The notes beneath the pieces are model-generated. The model saw nothing but the letters and a program-made list of their open reading frames with translations, made no database searches and had not been told where the DNA came from. The position numbers and the translations under genes were made by a program. From Bacillota bacterium (GTDB taxonomy: Bacteria; Bacillota; Clostridia; Christensenellales; SZUA-584), in NCBI GenBank assembly GCA_023397655.1, contig JAEWTW010000007.1, positions 62,001 through 126,000 of the forward strand: DNA of 64,000 bases, read 5' to 3'. Shown here one piece after another: positions 16,903 through 24,608 of this stretch (the first letter of the stretch is position 1; every line of letters begins with the position of its first letter).

Positions 16903-17513
16903 GCATCAATCTCCACCAACTGCGTATTTTGATATTCCGGCAGGGTCTGCCCGAGCGTGAGGTTGCGTATCTGCTCCAGGAAGCTGTCTTCACCGCCTTC
17001 GCGAATGAGAAAACGGACGCGTACGGCGTCCGCGTAGGAAATATCGTCAATGATGAACCCGGCTTTGCCCAGCGGCGCCTGAATGCGCGCCCATGCGGCG
17101 AAATCGAACGTACAGGTATAGATGCTGCACGGCATCAGCGTGACTTTTTGCGCGGCATCCAACGTGTCGGCAGCGCTCTGCGAATATGCCCGCACCAGCC
17201 CGGGCGCGCCCAGCAGCGTGCCGCCGAAGTAGCGCGTACAGACCATAAGTACGTCGGTGAGCCCGGTGCGCTTAAGCACCTCCAGCATCGGCAGACCCGC
17301 GGTTCCCTGCGGCTCTCCGTCGTCGCTGCAGCGCATTGCGCCCCCTTCCAGCAGGTAAGCGAAACAGTTGTGGCGGGCGTCCCGGTGAAGCTTTTTGCGC
17401 TCGTCCAGCGCCTGCTGAACATCCGCTTCATTTGAGACGCGGCGGACGAAGCCAATAAAACGGGACTTCTTGATGACGAGAGTGGTCTCGGTGAAGCCCC
17501 GTACGGTAATCAT
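16899..17513 (-). CDS. yigZ: YigZ/IMPACT family protein
   Basis: 204 residues with the family segments KKSRFIGF, RHNCFAYLL, SDDGEPQGTAG and VVCTRYFGG-like MVCTRYFGGTLLG. The family is linked to translation-associated regulation in eukaryotes, but its bacterial role is unclear. The ATG overlaps the tyrS stop by 4 bases (ATGA), so the two form a leftward operon. Confidence 0.93.
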   Translation of the reverse strand: MITVRGFTETTLVIKKSRFIGFVRRVSNEADVQQALDERKKLHRDARHNCFAYLLEGGAMRCSDDGEPQGTAGLPMLEVLKRTGLTDVLMVCTRYFGGTLLGAPGLVRAYSQSAADTLDAAQKVTLMPCSIYTCTFDFAAWARIQAPLGKAGFIIDDISYADAVRVRFLIREGGEDSFLEQIRNLTLGQTLPEYQNTQLVEIDA

Positions 17514-18727
17514 TTTTCCAGCACCACGCGGTGGTAAATCTTTTTGCCCTTTTTGATAAGCAAAGCGCCGTCTTTAAACAGGTCTTCCGTCACAGCTATG
17601 AATTCTTCGGTTACCTTGTCGCCGTTCAGCGCGATACCGCCCTGCGCGATGAGCCGGCGGCCTTCTCCGCGTGACGCGGTGAGTCCGCAGATCTGAAGCA
17701 AATCCACCAGCAGCAGGTCGTCCAGACTGGTGATTGTTGTTTCGGGGATGGAACCGCCCTCCGCTCCGCCTTCAAACAGCGCTTCGGCGGCGGCTTTGGC
17801 TTTATCCGCCTCTTCCTGGCCGTGCACCTGACGCGTTACCTCGTAAGCCAGCGCCACTTTGGCATCGTTGATGCGCTCGTCCTTGAAGCTGCACAGGCGG
17901 CGTACCTCGTCCATCGGCAGGAACGTGAGCAGAGAGAGGCAATTTTGTACGTCGCTGTCCGCCACGTTGCGCCAGTACTGATAGAATTCGTAAGGCGGCG
18001 TTTTCTCGGGGTTCAGCCACACCGCGCCCTTTTCCGTTTTACCCATCTTGCGGCCGTCGCTGGTCAGCAGCAGCGAGAACGTCATGCCGTAGGCTTCCTT
18101 GTGCTCCTTGCGGCGGATCAAATCGGCTCCTGCGAGTATGTTGGACCACTGATCGTCGCCGCCCAGCTGCAGTTTGCAGTCGAAATGCTGGCTTAAGTGC
18201 AGAAAATCGTAGCCCTGCATCAGCATATAGTTGAATTCGAGGAAGGTGAGCCCTTTCTCCAATCGGCTCTTGTAGCACTCCGCCGTCAGCATGCGGTTGA
18301 CGGAGAAATAGACGCCGATGTCGCGCAGAAACTCAATGTAGTTGAGTGGCAGCAGCCAGTCCGCATTGTTGATCATCATGGCCTTGCCTTCACTGAAGTC
18401 CAGAAAACGGCTGATTTGCGTTTTAAACGCGTTGGCGTTGCTTTCGATATCCTCTTTGGACAGCATTTTACGCAGGTCCGCCTTGCCGGAGGGGTCACCG
18501 ACCATTGTGGTACCGCCGCCGATCAGCGCGATAGGCCTGTGGCCAGCCTGCTGCATGTGCGCCATCGCCATCAGCTGCACATAATGCCCCACGTGCAGGC
18601 TGTCCGCCGTGGGGTCGAAGCCGATATAGAACGTGACGCTTTCGCTGCCCAGCAGCTCCTTTAAGCCTTCGTGCGTCACCTGACGCAGAAATCCTCTCTC
18701 CGTCAGTACATCATATACGTTTGCCAT
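17510..18727 (-). CDS. tyrS: Tyrosyl-tRNA synthetase
   Basis: Class I synthetase, 405 residues. The nucleotide site motif HVGHYVQL stands for HIGH, and KMGKTEKGAVW for KMSKS. The C-terminal S4 RNA-binding domain is present (GEGRRLIAQGGIALNG). The start is the ATG at 18727 behind aaggag; the open frame runs upstream but without a family N-terminus. The roughly 95-base leader has only short hairpins and is too short for a T-box. Confidence 0.95.
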   Translation of the reverse strand: MANVYDVLTERGFLRQVTHEGLKELLGSESVTFYIGFDPTADSLHVGHYVQLMAMAHMQQAGHRPIALIGGGTTMVGDPSGKADLRKMLSKEDIESNANAFKTQISRFLDFSEGKAMMINNADWLLPLNYIEFLRDIGVYFSVNRMLTAECYKSRLEKGLTFLEFNYMLMQGYDFLHLSQHFDCKLQLGGDDQWSNILAGADLIRRKEHKEAYGMTFSLLLTSDGRKMGKTEKGAVWLNPEKTPPYEFYQYWRNVADSDVQNCLSLLTFLPMDEVRRLCSFKDERINDAKVALAYEVTRQVHGQEEADKAKAAAEALFEGGAEGGSIPETTITSLDDLLLVDLLQICGLTASRGEGRRLIAQGGIALNGDKVTEEFIAVTEDLFKDGALLIKKGKKIYHRVVLEK

Positions 18728-18830
18728 CTGCTGTCTCCTTGGTTTATGGGTTCCCGCCGGTTTTGCACCGGTGAGGCGATTTTCGGTACCCTGCCGCCTG
18801 TTTTGAGCAACAGGAGTTTTCTTCCTTGAC

Positions 18831-18859
18831 ATTATAACGGCTTTGGCTTCACGTGGCAA
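18831..18859 (-). promoter_or_regulatory. Promoter of tyrS-yigZ
   Basis: On the minus strand TTGCCA (18859-18854) and TATAAT (18836-18831) have a 17-base spacer. The predicted start is near 18824. Confidence 0.7.
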
Positions 18860-18979
18860 TAGCGGGTGGTTTTAAGCTCTGCGGGGCTCTTTGAACGTAC
18901 AGAGACGAACATTTTTATAAATTAATGAAAATAATCAGCCATAAATTAACTCGATATTTAAAATGAAGCATTCAAAAGA

Positions 18980-19005
18980 AGGAAAAATGCACGTCAACAG
19001 CGAAT
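18980..19005 (+). promoter_or_regulatory. Sigma-H-like promoter of spoVG
   Basis: AGGAAAA (18980-18986) and GAAT (19002-19005) lie 15 bases apart. This resembles the B. subtilis spoVG sigma-H promoter (AGGATTT, about 14 bases, GAAT), and the distance to the start codon is about 40 bases. Confidence 0.45.
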
Positions 19006-19045
19006 TTTATCTAAATGCATTTATGCCTTGCAGAGGAGGTTTCGT

Positions 19046-19330
19046 ATGGATATCACAGACATTCGTATTCGTAGAATTGAAACCATGGGCAAGCTCAAGG
19101 CGGTGGTGTCAGTGACGTTCGATGACATGTTCGCTGTCCACGACATGAAGATCATCGAAGGCCAGAACGGGTACTTCATTGCGATGCCGTCGCGAAGAAC
19201 ACCGAACGGAGAGTACAAGGACATCGCCCACCCGATCAACGCAGAAGCCAGATCGATGATTCAGAACGCCATACTGGAGAAATTCGAAAGTTTGCCGGAC
19301 GACGAAGGATACGCTTCTTTTCAGATGTAG
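19046..19330 (+). CDS. spoVG: SpoVG, sporulation/septation RNA-binding regulator
   Basis: 94 residues with the family core TDIRIRRI, AVVSVTFDDMFAVHDMKII, FIAMPSRRT and DIAHPIN. SpoVG binds nucleic acid and affects sporulation, division and virulence in Bacillota. The ATG is preceded by gaggaggttt; a weaker upstream in-frame ATG at 19028 is rejected. It stands alone between divergent tyrS and convergent yacL. Confidence 0.96.
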   Translation: MDITDIRIRRIETMGKLKAVVSVTFDDMFAVHDMKIIEGQNGYFIAMPSRRTPNGEYKDIAHPINAEARSMIQNAILEKFESLPDDEGYASFQM

Positions 19331-19379
19331 CCGAAGACTCCGCTTTTATTTAGCGAAGAAGAGTCTTATAATATCGGCT
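19329..19379. terminator. Long imperfect hairpin between spoVG and yacL
   Basis: agccga, agactc and cgct on the left arm pair with agcg, gagtct and tcggct on the right, with internal loops. It lies between two convergent genes and has no clean T run; a bidirectional terminator is likely but not certain. Confidence 0.45.
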
Positions 19380-19392
19380 GAAAATCCCTGTT

Positions 19393-20487
19393 CTATCTGA
19401 GTTTTGCGAATATCATTCTGCCCGCAGCTGTTTGAATCACGCTTGTGACAACAACCGGTATCGGTTTGTTGTATTCGTTTTGCCCGCCTTCCACCACGAT
19501 CATCGTACCGTCGTCCAGATAAGCGATGCCCTGCCCGGGTTCCTTGCCGTCTTTCACGATGGTGACCTGCATGTCTTCACCCGGCAGCACCACAGGCTTA
19601 ACGGCATTGGACAGTTCGTTGATGTTGAGCACGCGCACGCCTTTCACAGCAGCCACTTTGTTTAAATTGAAGTCGTTTGTGACGACAATGCCATCCATCT
19701 TTTTGGCGAGGAAGAGCAGCTTGGAATCCACATCGGAAGCTTCTTCCACTTCGGCATGCACGATTTTAACGGGCATATCCAGTTCGCTCTGGATGCGCTT
19801 CAAAACATCCAATCCACGGCGGCCGCGGTTGCGTTTCAAATCGTCGGCCGAGTCCGCAATGTGGCGCAGTTCGTCCAGTACGAATTCGGGTATGATGAGC
19901 GCGCCTTCCAGTATGCCGGTGTTGCAGATGTCGAATATGCGCCCGTCGATGATGACGCTGGTGTCGAGAAGTTTGGGACGCGCGAGCCCGGGCTCTTTGC
20001 TCTTCTCCTCGCGGGAGCGTCTGAAAAAGCCGGAGTCAAAAAATTCGGGACGATGACGAATCATTATCGAGATGCCAAGGTAGGAACAGATGATGTAGAT
20101 GATAACGTTAATGATGCCGGCCAGCCACGTGATGGACAGTATGCTGTCTACCAGCTGCGAAAGAAGGTAAGCCACAACCAGCCCCAAAATCAGGCCGAAA
20201 ACGGCGGAGAGCACAACGCCTGCGGGCAGACGCGAGAGCTTCTTTTCCGCTTCGCCCGCCGACCTGAACGCCAGTTCCACGATCGGTTTGGATAATATAA
20301 GGAATATGATACCGGACAGGACGCCGGAACCGATGAATATGAGCAGCGTGGTCAGATGGGGCAGCAGCGCGTAGGGGTTGGGTGCGTTATAGATTCGCCC
20401 CAACAGGTCGAAAACCAGAACGGCGATACCGGGACCTACAAAGATCCCCACCAGCACGATGAAAAAACGTGCGATTCTTCTTCCCAT
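19393..20487 (-). CDS. YacL-like membrane protein with PIN and TRAM domains
   Basis: 364 residues. About four N-terminal membrane helices are followed by a PIN nuclease-like domain starting LLDTSVIIDGRIFDI, with the acidic Asp residues, and a C-terminal TRAM-type RNA-binding region. The start has gaggtgc. In Bacillota, yacL lies near carD-like and isoprenoid genes, and here carD is the next gene upstream. Function is not established; a membrane-bound RNase is plausible. Confidence 0.9.
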   Translation of the reverse strand: MGRRIARFFIVLVGIFVGPGIAVLVFDLLGRIYNAPNPYALLPHLTTLLIFIGSGVLSGIIFLILSKPIVELAFRSAGEAEKKLSRLPAGVVLSAVFGLILGLVVAYLLSQLVDSILSITWLAGIINVIIYIICSYLGISIMIRHRPEFFDSGFFRRSREEKSKEPGLARPKLLDTSVIIDGRIFDICNTGILEGALIIPEFVLDELRHIADSADDLKRNRGRRGLDVLKRIQSELDMPVKIVHAEVEEASDVDSKLLFLAKKMDGIVVTNDFNLNKVAAVKGVRVLNINELSNAVKPVVLPGEDMQVTIVKDGKEPGQGIAYLDDGTMIVVEGGQNEYNKPIPVVVTSVIQTAAGRMIFAKLR

Positions 20488-20559
20488 GCAAGCACCTCAA
20501 TTTAATGTCGTTAGCGTATTATATCACATGATTGAGAGGCGAACATAGCCGGACGCAAA

Positions 20560-20646
20560 AAAACAGCAAAATTTACAGCTTGTACAAAATTACGTTTTTT
20601 TCAAGGGAAAAAGGTGTCGGTGACAGGCACAACGGGGTGTTTGGGA
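20560..20646. other. Short intergenic stretch with gtgtcggtgacaggcac element
   Basis: Between yacL and carD an A/T-rich run is followed by a partly palindromic gtgtc...gacaggcac element at about 20612-20630. Similar short sequences occur repeatedly in other Clostridia, but no second full copy was seen in this window. Confidence 0.25.
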
Positions 20647-21123
20647 TTACAGCATGGCCGTTATGCTTTTGATAACGTCCTCCCCGGTCAGGCCTTTGAC
20701 CAAAGCCAGCTCGGATGCAAGTATCTGCATGGAGGTGCCTAGCATTTTTTTCTCGCTGGACGACAGGTTTTTGCGCGTTTCACGCTTGAGGAGGCTTTTA
20801 ATCACAGCGGCGATCTCAAATACGTCGCCGGATTTCATTTTCTCCAGATTTTCACGGTTGCGCCGGTTCCAGTTAGCAGATTCCTCAATGTCATCCAGCG
20901 ACATAAAGGATTCCATCACCTGTCGGCATTCATCGGGAGAGATCACGCAGCGCAGCCCTGCTTTCTCGGCGCTTTCCACCGGCACGTGTACCTTGATGTC
21001 GTCATCGGAAAATTTAAGCACATAATAACGCCTTTTTTGTTCTAAAAAAATACGTTCCTCAACAGCCTCGATGACGCCTGCACCGTGCATCGGATATGAA
21101 ATTTTATCGCCCTGCTTAAACAT
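20647..21123 (-). CDS. carD: CarD family transcription regulator
   Basis: 158 residues. The N-terminal RNA-polymerase-interacting domain (FKQGDKISYPMHGAGVIE, YYVLKF) is followed by the helical DNA-binding part with NWNRRNREN. CarD/CdnL proteins stabilise open complexes at rRNA and other promoters. The ATG has a caggagga site directly after its own promoter. Confidence 0.92.
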   Translation of the reverse strand: MFKQGDKISYPMHGAGVIEAVEERIFLEQKRRYYVLKFSDDDIKVHVPVESAEKAGLRCVISPDECRQVMESFMSLDDIEESANWNRRNRENLEKMKSGDVFEIAAVIKSLLKRETRKNLSSSEKKMLGTSMQILASELALVKGLTGEDVIKSITAML

Positions 21124-21143
21124 CTCATCCTCCTGATATCTAT

Positions 21144-21172
21144 ATGATACTGCTGCTGTTGGCCTTTGTCAA
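21144..21172 (-). promoter_or_regulatory. Promoter of carD
   Basis: On the minus strand TTGACA (21172-21167) and TATCAT (21149-21144) are 17 bases apart. Transcription would begin near 21137, giving a very short leader. Confidence 0.7.
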
Positions 21173-21340
21173 ACGCGCGCACGGCTTGTTAACGCTATAT
21201 ATGTCATGCTGTTTTGTCTGCCATCAGTAAAAAGATGCTGCCGCAGGCACCAGATTTGCCTGCACGGATACACCTTTTGTTTCATAATCTGAACAGACAA
21301 GTCACGTATTTGTCATGTTATTTTATATACCTTTAAAAAC

Positions 21341-21475
21341 TTGTAGGATTAACTTTACCTAAAATATGATACAATTGTTATTACGAAGGCGGACAGTCAG
21401 GCAACCGGAATGAGAAATAAAGGCTTGCCCGCCTGAGTACATTGCTCCGGCATGAATTCTTTTGGCCGCCTGAGC
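21341..21475 (+). promoter_or_regulatory. Promoter and two leader hairpins before the FHA-FtsW-PBP operon
   Basis: TTGTAG (21341-21346) and TATGAT (21365-21370) are 18 bases apart. The leader then shows aggcgg...cccgcct, with aggcaa/ttgccc arms (about 21387-21437), and attgctc...gagcaat (about 21442-21478). No terminator is seen. The rest of 21124-21340 shows nothing else. Confidence 0.4.
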
Positions 21476-21497
21476 AATATGACGAGGTGAAGAGCTT

Positions 21498-21965
21498 ATG
21501 GACGGAGTTTATGAAGCGGCGGCGCTCACCCTGCGCTTTTGGTTTTTGATCGCGGCCGGCATTGTGCTGCTGGGCGTGACCAGCATATCCATAAAGGAAT
21601 ACCGGGACAAGCGGTATGTATTGGGCGTGGCGCACAGCAGCATCGGATATATGACGATACTTTCCGGACCGGACGATATCATGGGCCAGAACATACAGCT
21701 GATGGACAAAAACACGATAGGTCGCTCACGCAAGGTGGATATCGTGCTGAACGACCGCAGCGTGGACAAGGCGCATTCGCAGGTATATCTGGCGGAGGAT
21801 GGCACCGTGTATGTGAACTGTCTGGGGCGGGGCGATGTCACCGTGAACGGGCAGTTTGTCAGTGAGGCCAGCCCCATATACGAGGGGGATGTTGTCTGCT
21901 TTGGCAACGTGGTGGCGCGCATCCATCTGAAGGAAATCGACATGGATTGGGAAGAGGACGAATAG
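21498..21965 (+). CDS. FHA domain membrane protein
   Basis: 155 residues. One N-terminal membrane helix (about 12-32) is followed by a forkhead-associated domain from about residue 65: NTIGRSRKVDIVL, VDKAHSQVYL and VNGQFV match the GR, SxxH-like and N positions, though Lys stands before AH. FHA domains bind phosphothreonine. The stop is directly followed by the ftsW/rodA start, so the product probably works with the elongation machinery, as FhaB does in Actinobacteria. Confidence 0.88.
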   Translation: MDGVYEAAALTLRFWFLIAAGIVLLGVTSISIKEYRDKRYVLGVAHSSIGYMTILSGPDDIMGQNIQLMDKNTIGRSRKVDIVLNDRSVDKAHSQVYLAEDGTVYVNCLGRGDVTVNGQFVSEASPIYEGDVVCFGNVVARIHLKEIDMDWEEDE

Positions 21966-23216
21966 ATGGTACTGGAGAGACGGGGCGCCGGCGCGATGCT
22001 GGTGCTGACAATACTGTTTATACTGTCGGCGTGCGGGCTGCTGGCCTTTAAGGACGGCTCGTTTGATGTGGGCACCGCGGCGTTCGGTATCGGCACAGCG
22101 CTGCTGATGCTGCTGGGCTACAATCTGGCGGCCATCATATTCCGCCACATTGACCGCATCACGCTGGTCATCTGCTTTTTTCTGGCGAGCGTGGGGCTGG
22201 TGATGCTGACCCGGCTGGACATGGACACGGCCGTCAAGCAGCTGGTCTGGCTGGCTGTATCGCTGCTGCTGATGTTTATCGTGGTGGTGGTGATCAAGCG
22301 CGCGAAGGATTTTGGGCGGCTCAACTACCTGATGATGGCGGGCGCGATGGGCCTGCTGGCTTTTGCGTTCCTGTTTGCCGAAACCAAAGGCGGCGCACGC
22401 AACTGGGTGAGTCTGGGACCGGTGTCGTTTCAGCCCAGCGAGTTTGCCAAGGTGCTGTTCATCATCGTGTCCGCATATTTCTTCGCGGCAAAGCGTGGCA
22501 GATGGGTTACGCTCACCTATATCGGGTTTGCCGGGTTGTGCGTCATCATGCTTGTGCTTTCCAATGACTTGGGTGCGGCATTGCTGTTCGCGGGCACGTT
22601 CCTGATCATGTTTTTCGCGGGCACGGGACGAACGATGCTGACGCTGGCAGGCCTCGGCGTGGGCGCGGCGGGCGCAGTGGGGAGCTATTATATGCTTCCG
22701 CATGTGAGAACGCGCGTGGAGATATGGCAGAATCCGTGGATGTATCACCGCACGCAGGGCTATCAGATCGTTCAGGGGCTGATGGCCATTGCGGCGGGCG
22801 GCATGTTCGGTGCGGGGCTGGGTCTTGGATATCCCGAATCGGTGCCGGTGAACACAAGCGACTTTATATTTGCAGTTATTTGCGAGGAGTTTGGCATCAT
22901 ATTCGGCATCATAGTCATATTGATGTATCTGGTGTTCATTATACGCGGAATGATCATTGCGATGAACGCCACCAACCGGTTCGACGCGCTGCTGGTGTTC
23001 GGCGCGACGTGCATGCTGTCGCTGCAGTCGTTCATCATCATCGGCGGTGTGATCAAACTGATACCGCTGACGGGCATCACGCTGCCTTTCATCAGCGCGG
23101 GCGGCAGCTCAATGGTGGCATGCATGGCGCTGGTGGGTATCATTGAAGGGGTGGCCGTCAAGAACGGCGAGCGCGATGAACGCGACATCCGCAAGGCGGG
23201 AGGCGAAGTGGTATGA
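21966..23216 (+). CDS. FtsW/RodA/SpoVE family peptidoglycan polymerase
   Basis: 416 residues with about ten membrane segments. Typical SEDS stretches are visible: GGARNWVSLGP, QPSEFAKVLFIIVSAYF, YHRTQGYQIVQGLMAIAAGG, and near the C-terminus LPFISAGGSSMV. It would polymerise lipid II as the partner of the class B PBP encoded next. ATG follows the preceding stop directly, and the stop overlaps the next gene start. Confidence 0.93.
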   Translation: MVLERRGAGAMLVLTILFILSACGLLAFKDGSFDVGTAAFGIGTALLMLLGYNLAAIIFRHIDRITLVICFFLASVGLVMLTRLDMDTAVKQLVWLAVSLLLMFIVVVVIKRAKDFGRLNYLMMAGAMGLLAFAFLFAETKGGARNWVSLGPVSFQPSEFAKVLFIIVSAYFFAAKRGRWVTLTYIGFAGLCVIMLVLSNDLGAALLFAGTFLIMFFAGTGRTMLTLAGLGVGAAGAVGSYYMLPHVRTRVEIWQNPWMYHRTQGYQIVQGLMAIAAGGMFGAGLGLGYPESVPVNTSDFIFAVICEEFGIIFGIIVILMYLVFIIRGMIIAMNATNRFDALLVFGATCMLSLQSFIIIGGVIKLIPLTGITLPFISAGGSSMVACMALVGIIEGVAVKNGERDERDIRKAGGEVV

Positions 23217-24607
23217 TGAAGAAAAACGTGCTCCGGCGTAACATACGGGCGTTGCTCGTGGTCTTCACAGTCATGTTCGCCGGTCTGGTCATATATCTGG
23301 GATATGCGGTGTTCATGTACGGTGAGCGCTGGTTCGTGACGCCGTACAACCCGCGCATACAGAACATGGAAACGACCGTGAAAGCAGGGGACCTCAAAGA
23401 CCGCACGGGGCGCATACTGCTGACGATTGACGGCGAGGGTAACCGCAATTATCTGGAGGACGATGATATGCGCGCCTCCGTGGCGCACATCGTGGGAGAC
23501 AGCTACGGCATGACGTACGGCGCGCAGACGATGTTTGCCAAGTACCTGTTCGGCTTTGACAAGGACACGATCACGCGTATTGTGGACCTCGTATCCGGTG
23601 ACGAACGCCGGGGCAGCGACGTCACGCTCACGATAGACGCCCGGCTCTCCGAACGCGCGCTGGATGTGATGGGCAAGAACCGCGGCGCGATCGTGGTGAT
23701 GAATTACAAGACGGGCGAGATACTGACCTCGGTGTCGTCGCCCACGTTCGACCCGACGGACATGGAGAAATTTTTGGAGGGCGGCGGCGAGAGCGAACTG
23801 GTGAACCGCGCATTTTCCGGCCTGTATCCGCCCGGCAGCACGTTCAAGCTGGTGACAGCGGCGGCGCTGATCGATAACGGTCTGGACGGTTTTATGACCA
23901 CTTGCGAGGGCAGCACGGAGATCGGCGGCAAGACGATCAAGTGCACAGGCGAACACGGCAAGGAGGATTTGAAGGAAGCCATCCAGCATTCTTGCAACGT
24001 TTACTTCGCGGAAGCGGCGCAGGAGCTGGGCGTTCAGAAACTGGCGGCAGAGGCAAACAAGTTTTTGTTCAACAACGACATGCTGTATGACGATGTGGTG
24101 ATGGGCAAGAGCGTATTTGAATCCACCGACGACAAGACCAACCAGTCGTGGTCCTCCATCGGCCAGTATCATGACCTGATCACGCCGCTGCATGCGTGCA
24201 TGATCGCCGGAGCGATCGCCAACGACGGCGTGATGATGCAGCCCAAGCTGCTCTATTCTGTGAGCAACAGCTTAAAGACGACATACAGCGTGACGCCCAA
24301 AGCCGCAGCCACGCCCATCGGCACGGATACGGCACAGGAATTGCAGGAATTTATGATCAACGCGGTCAAAAAGGGCACGGGTAAAAAGGCCGCGCTTGAG
24401 CACTACACCGTGGGCGGCAAAACGGGCACTGCGGAGATTGCGGCGGAAGAGGGCAACGCGGAGCACGCGTGGTTCGTGGGTTTTGTGGACGACGATGAGC
24501 ATCCGCTCTGTATCGCCGTGATACTGGAGAAGGCCGGTTCGGGCGGCGGCAATGCGGCACCCGCGGCGGCGAAGGTGCTGGCCAAAGCGATCGATCTCGG
24601 GTACTGA
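23213..24607 (+). CDS. Class B penicillin-binding protein (PbpA type)
   Basis: About 464 residues with an N-terminal membrane anchor (about 12-34) and a transpeptidase domain. Active-site Ser209 is in STFK, with SCN at 260-262 and KTGTAE near residue 405. The pedestal domain is short, as in PbpA. Start is ATG at 23213 or 23216, overlapping the FtsW/RodA gene. It should cross-link peptidoglycan made by the adjacent SEDS protein. UvrC follows after one base. Confidence 0.93.
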   Translation: MMKKNVLRRNIRALLVVFTVMFAGLVIYLGYAVFMYGERWFVTPYNPRIQNMETTVKAGDLKDRTGRILLTIDGEGNRNYLEDDDMRASVAHIVGDSYGMTYGAQTMFAKYLFGFDKDTITRIVDLVSGDERRGSDVTLTIDARLSERALDVMGKNRGAIVVMNYKTGEILTSVSSPTFDPTDMEKFLEGGGESELVNRAFSGLYPPGSTFKLVTAAALIDNGLDGFMTTCEGSTEIGGKTIKCTGEHGKEDLKEAIQHSCNVYFAEAAQELGVQKLAAEANKFLFNNDMLYDDVVMGKSVFESTDDKTNQSWSSIGQYHDLITPLHACMIAGAIANDGVMMQPKLLYSVSNSLKTTYSVTPKAAATPIGTDTAQELQEFMINAVKKGTGKKAALEHYTVGGKTGTAEIAAEEGNAEHAWFVGFVDDDEHPLCIAVILEKAGSGGGNAAPAAAKVLAKAIDLGY

Positions 24608-24608
24608 C

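Noticed and set aside
18728..18824. Possible T-box before tyrS (gggtacc present)
   Set aside because: The leader from the good promoter is only about 95 bases, the TGGNACC bulge is not intact and no terminator is seen.
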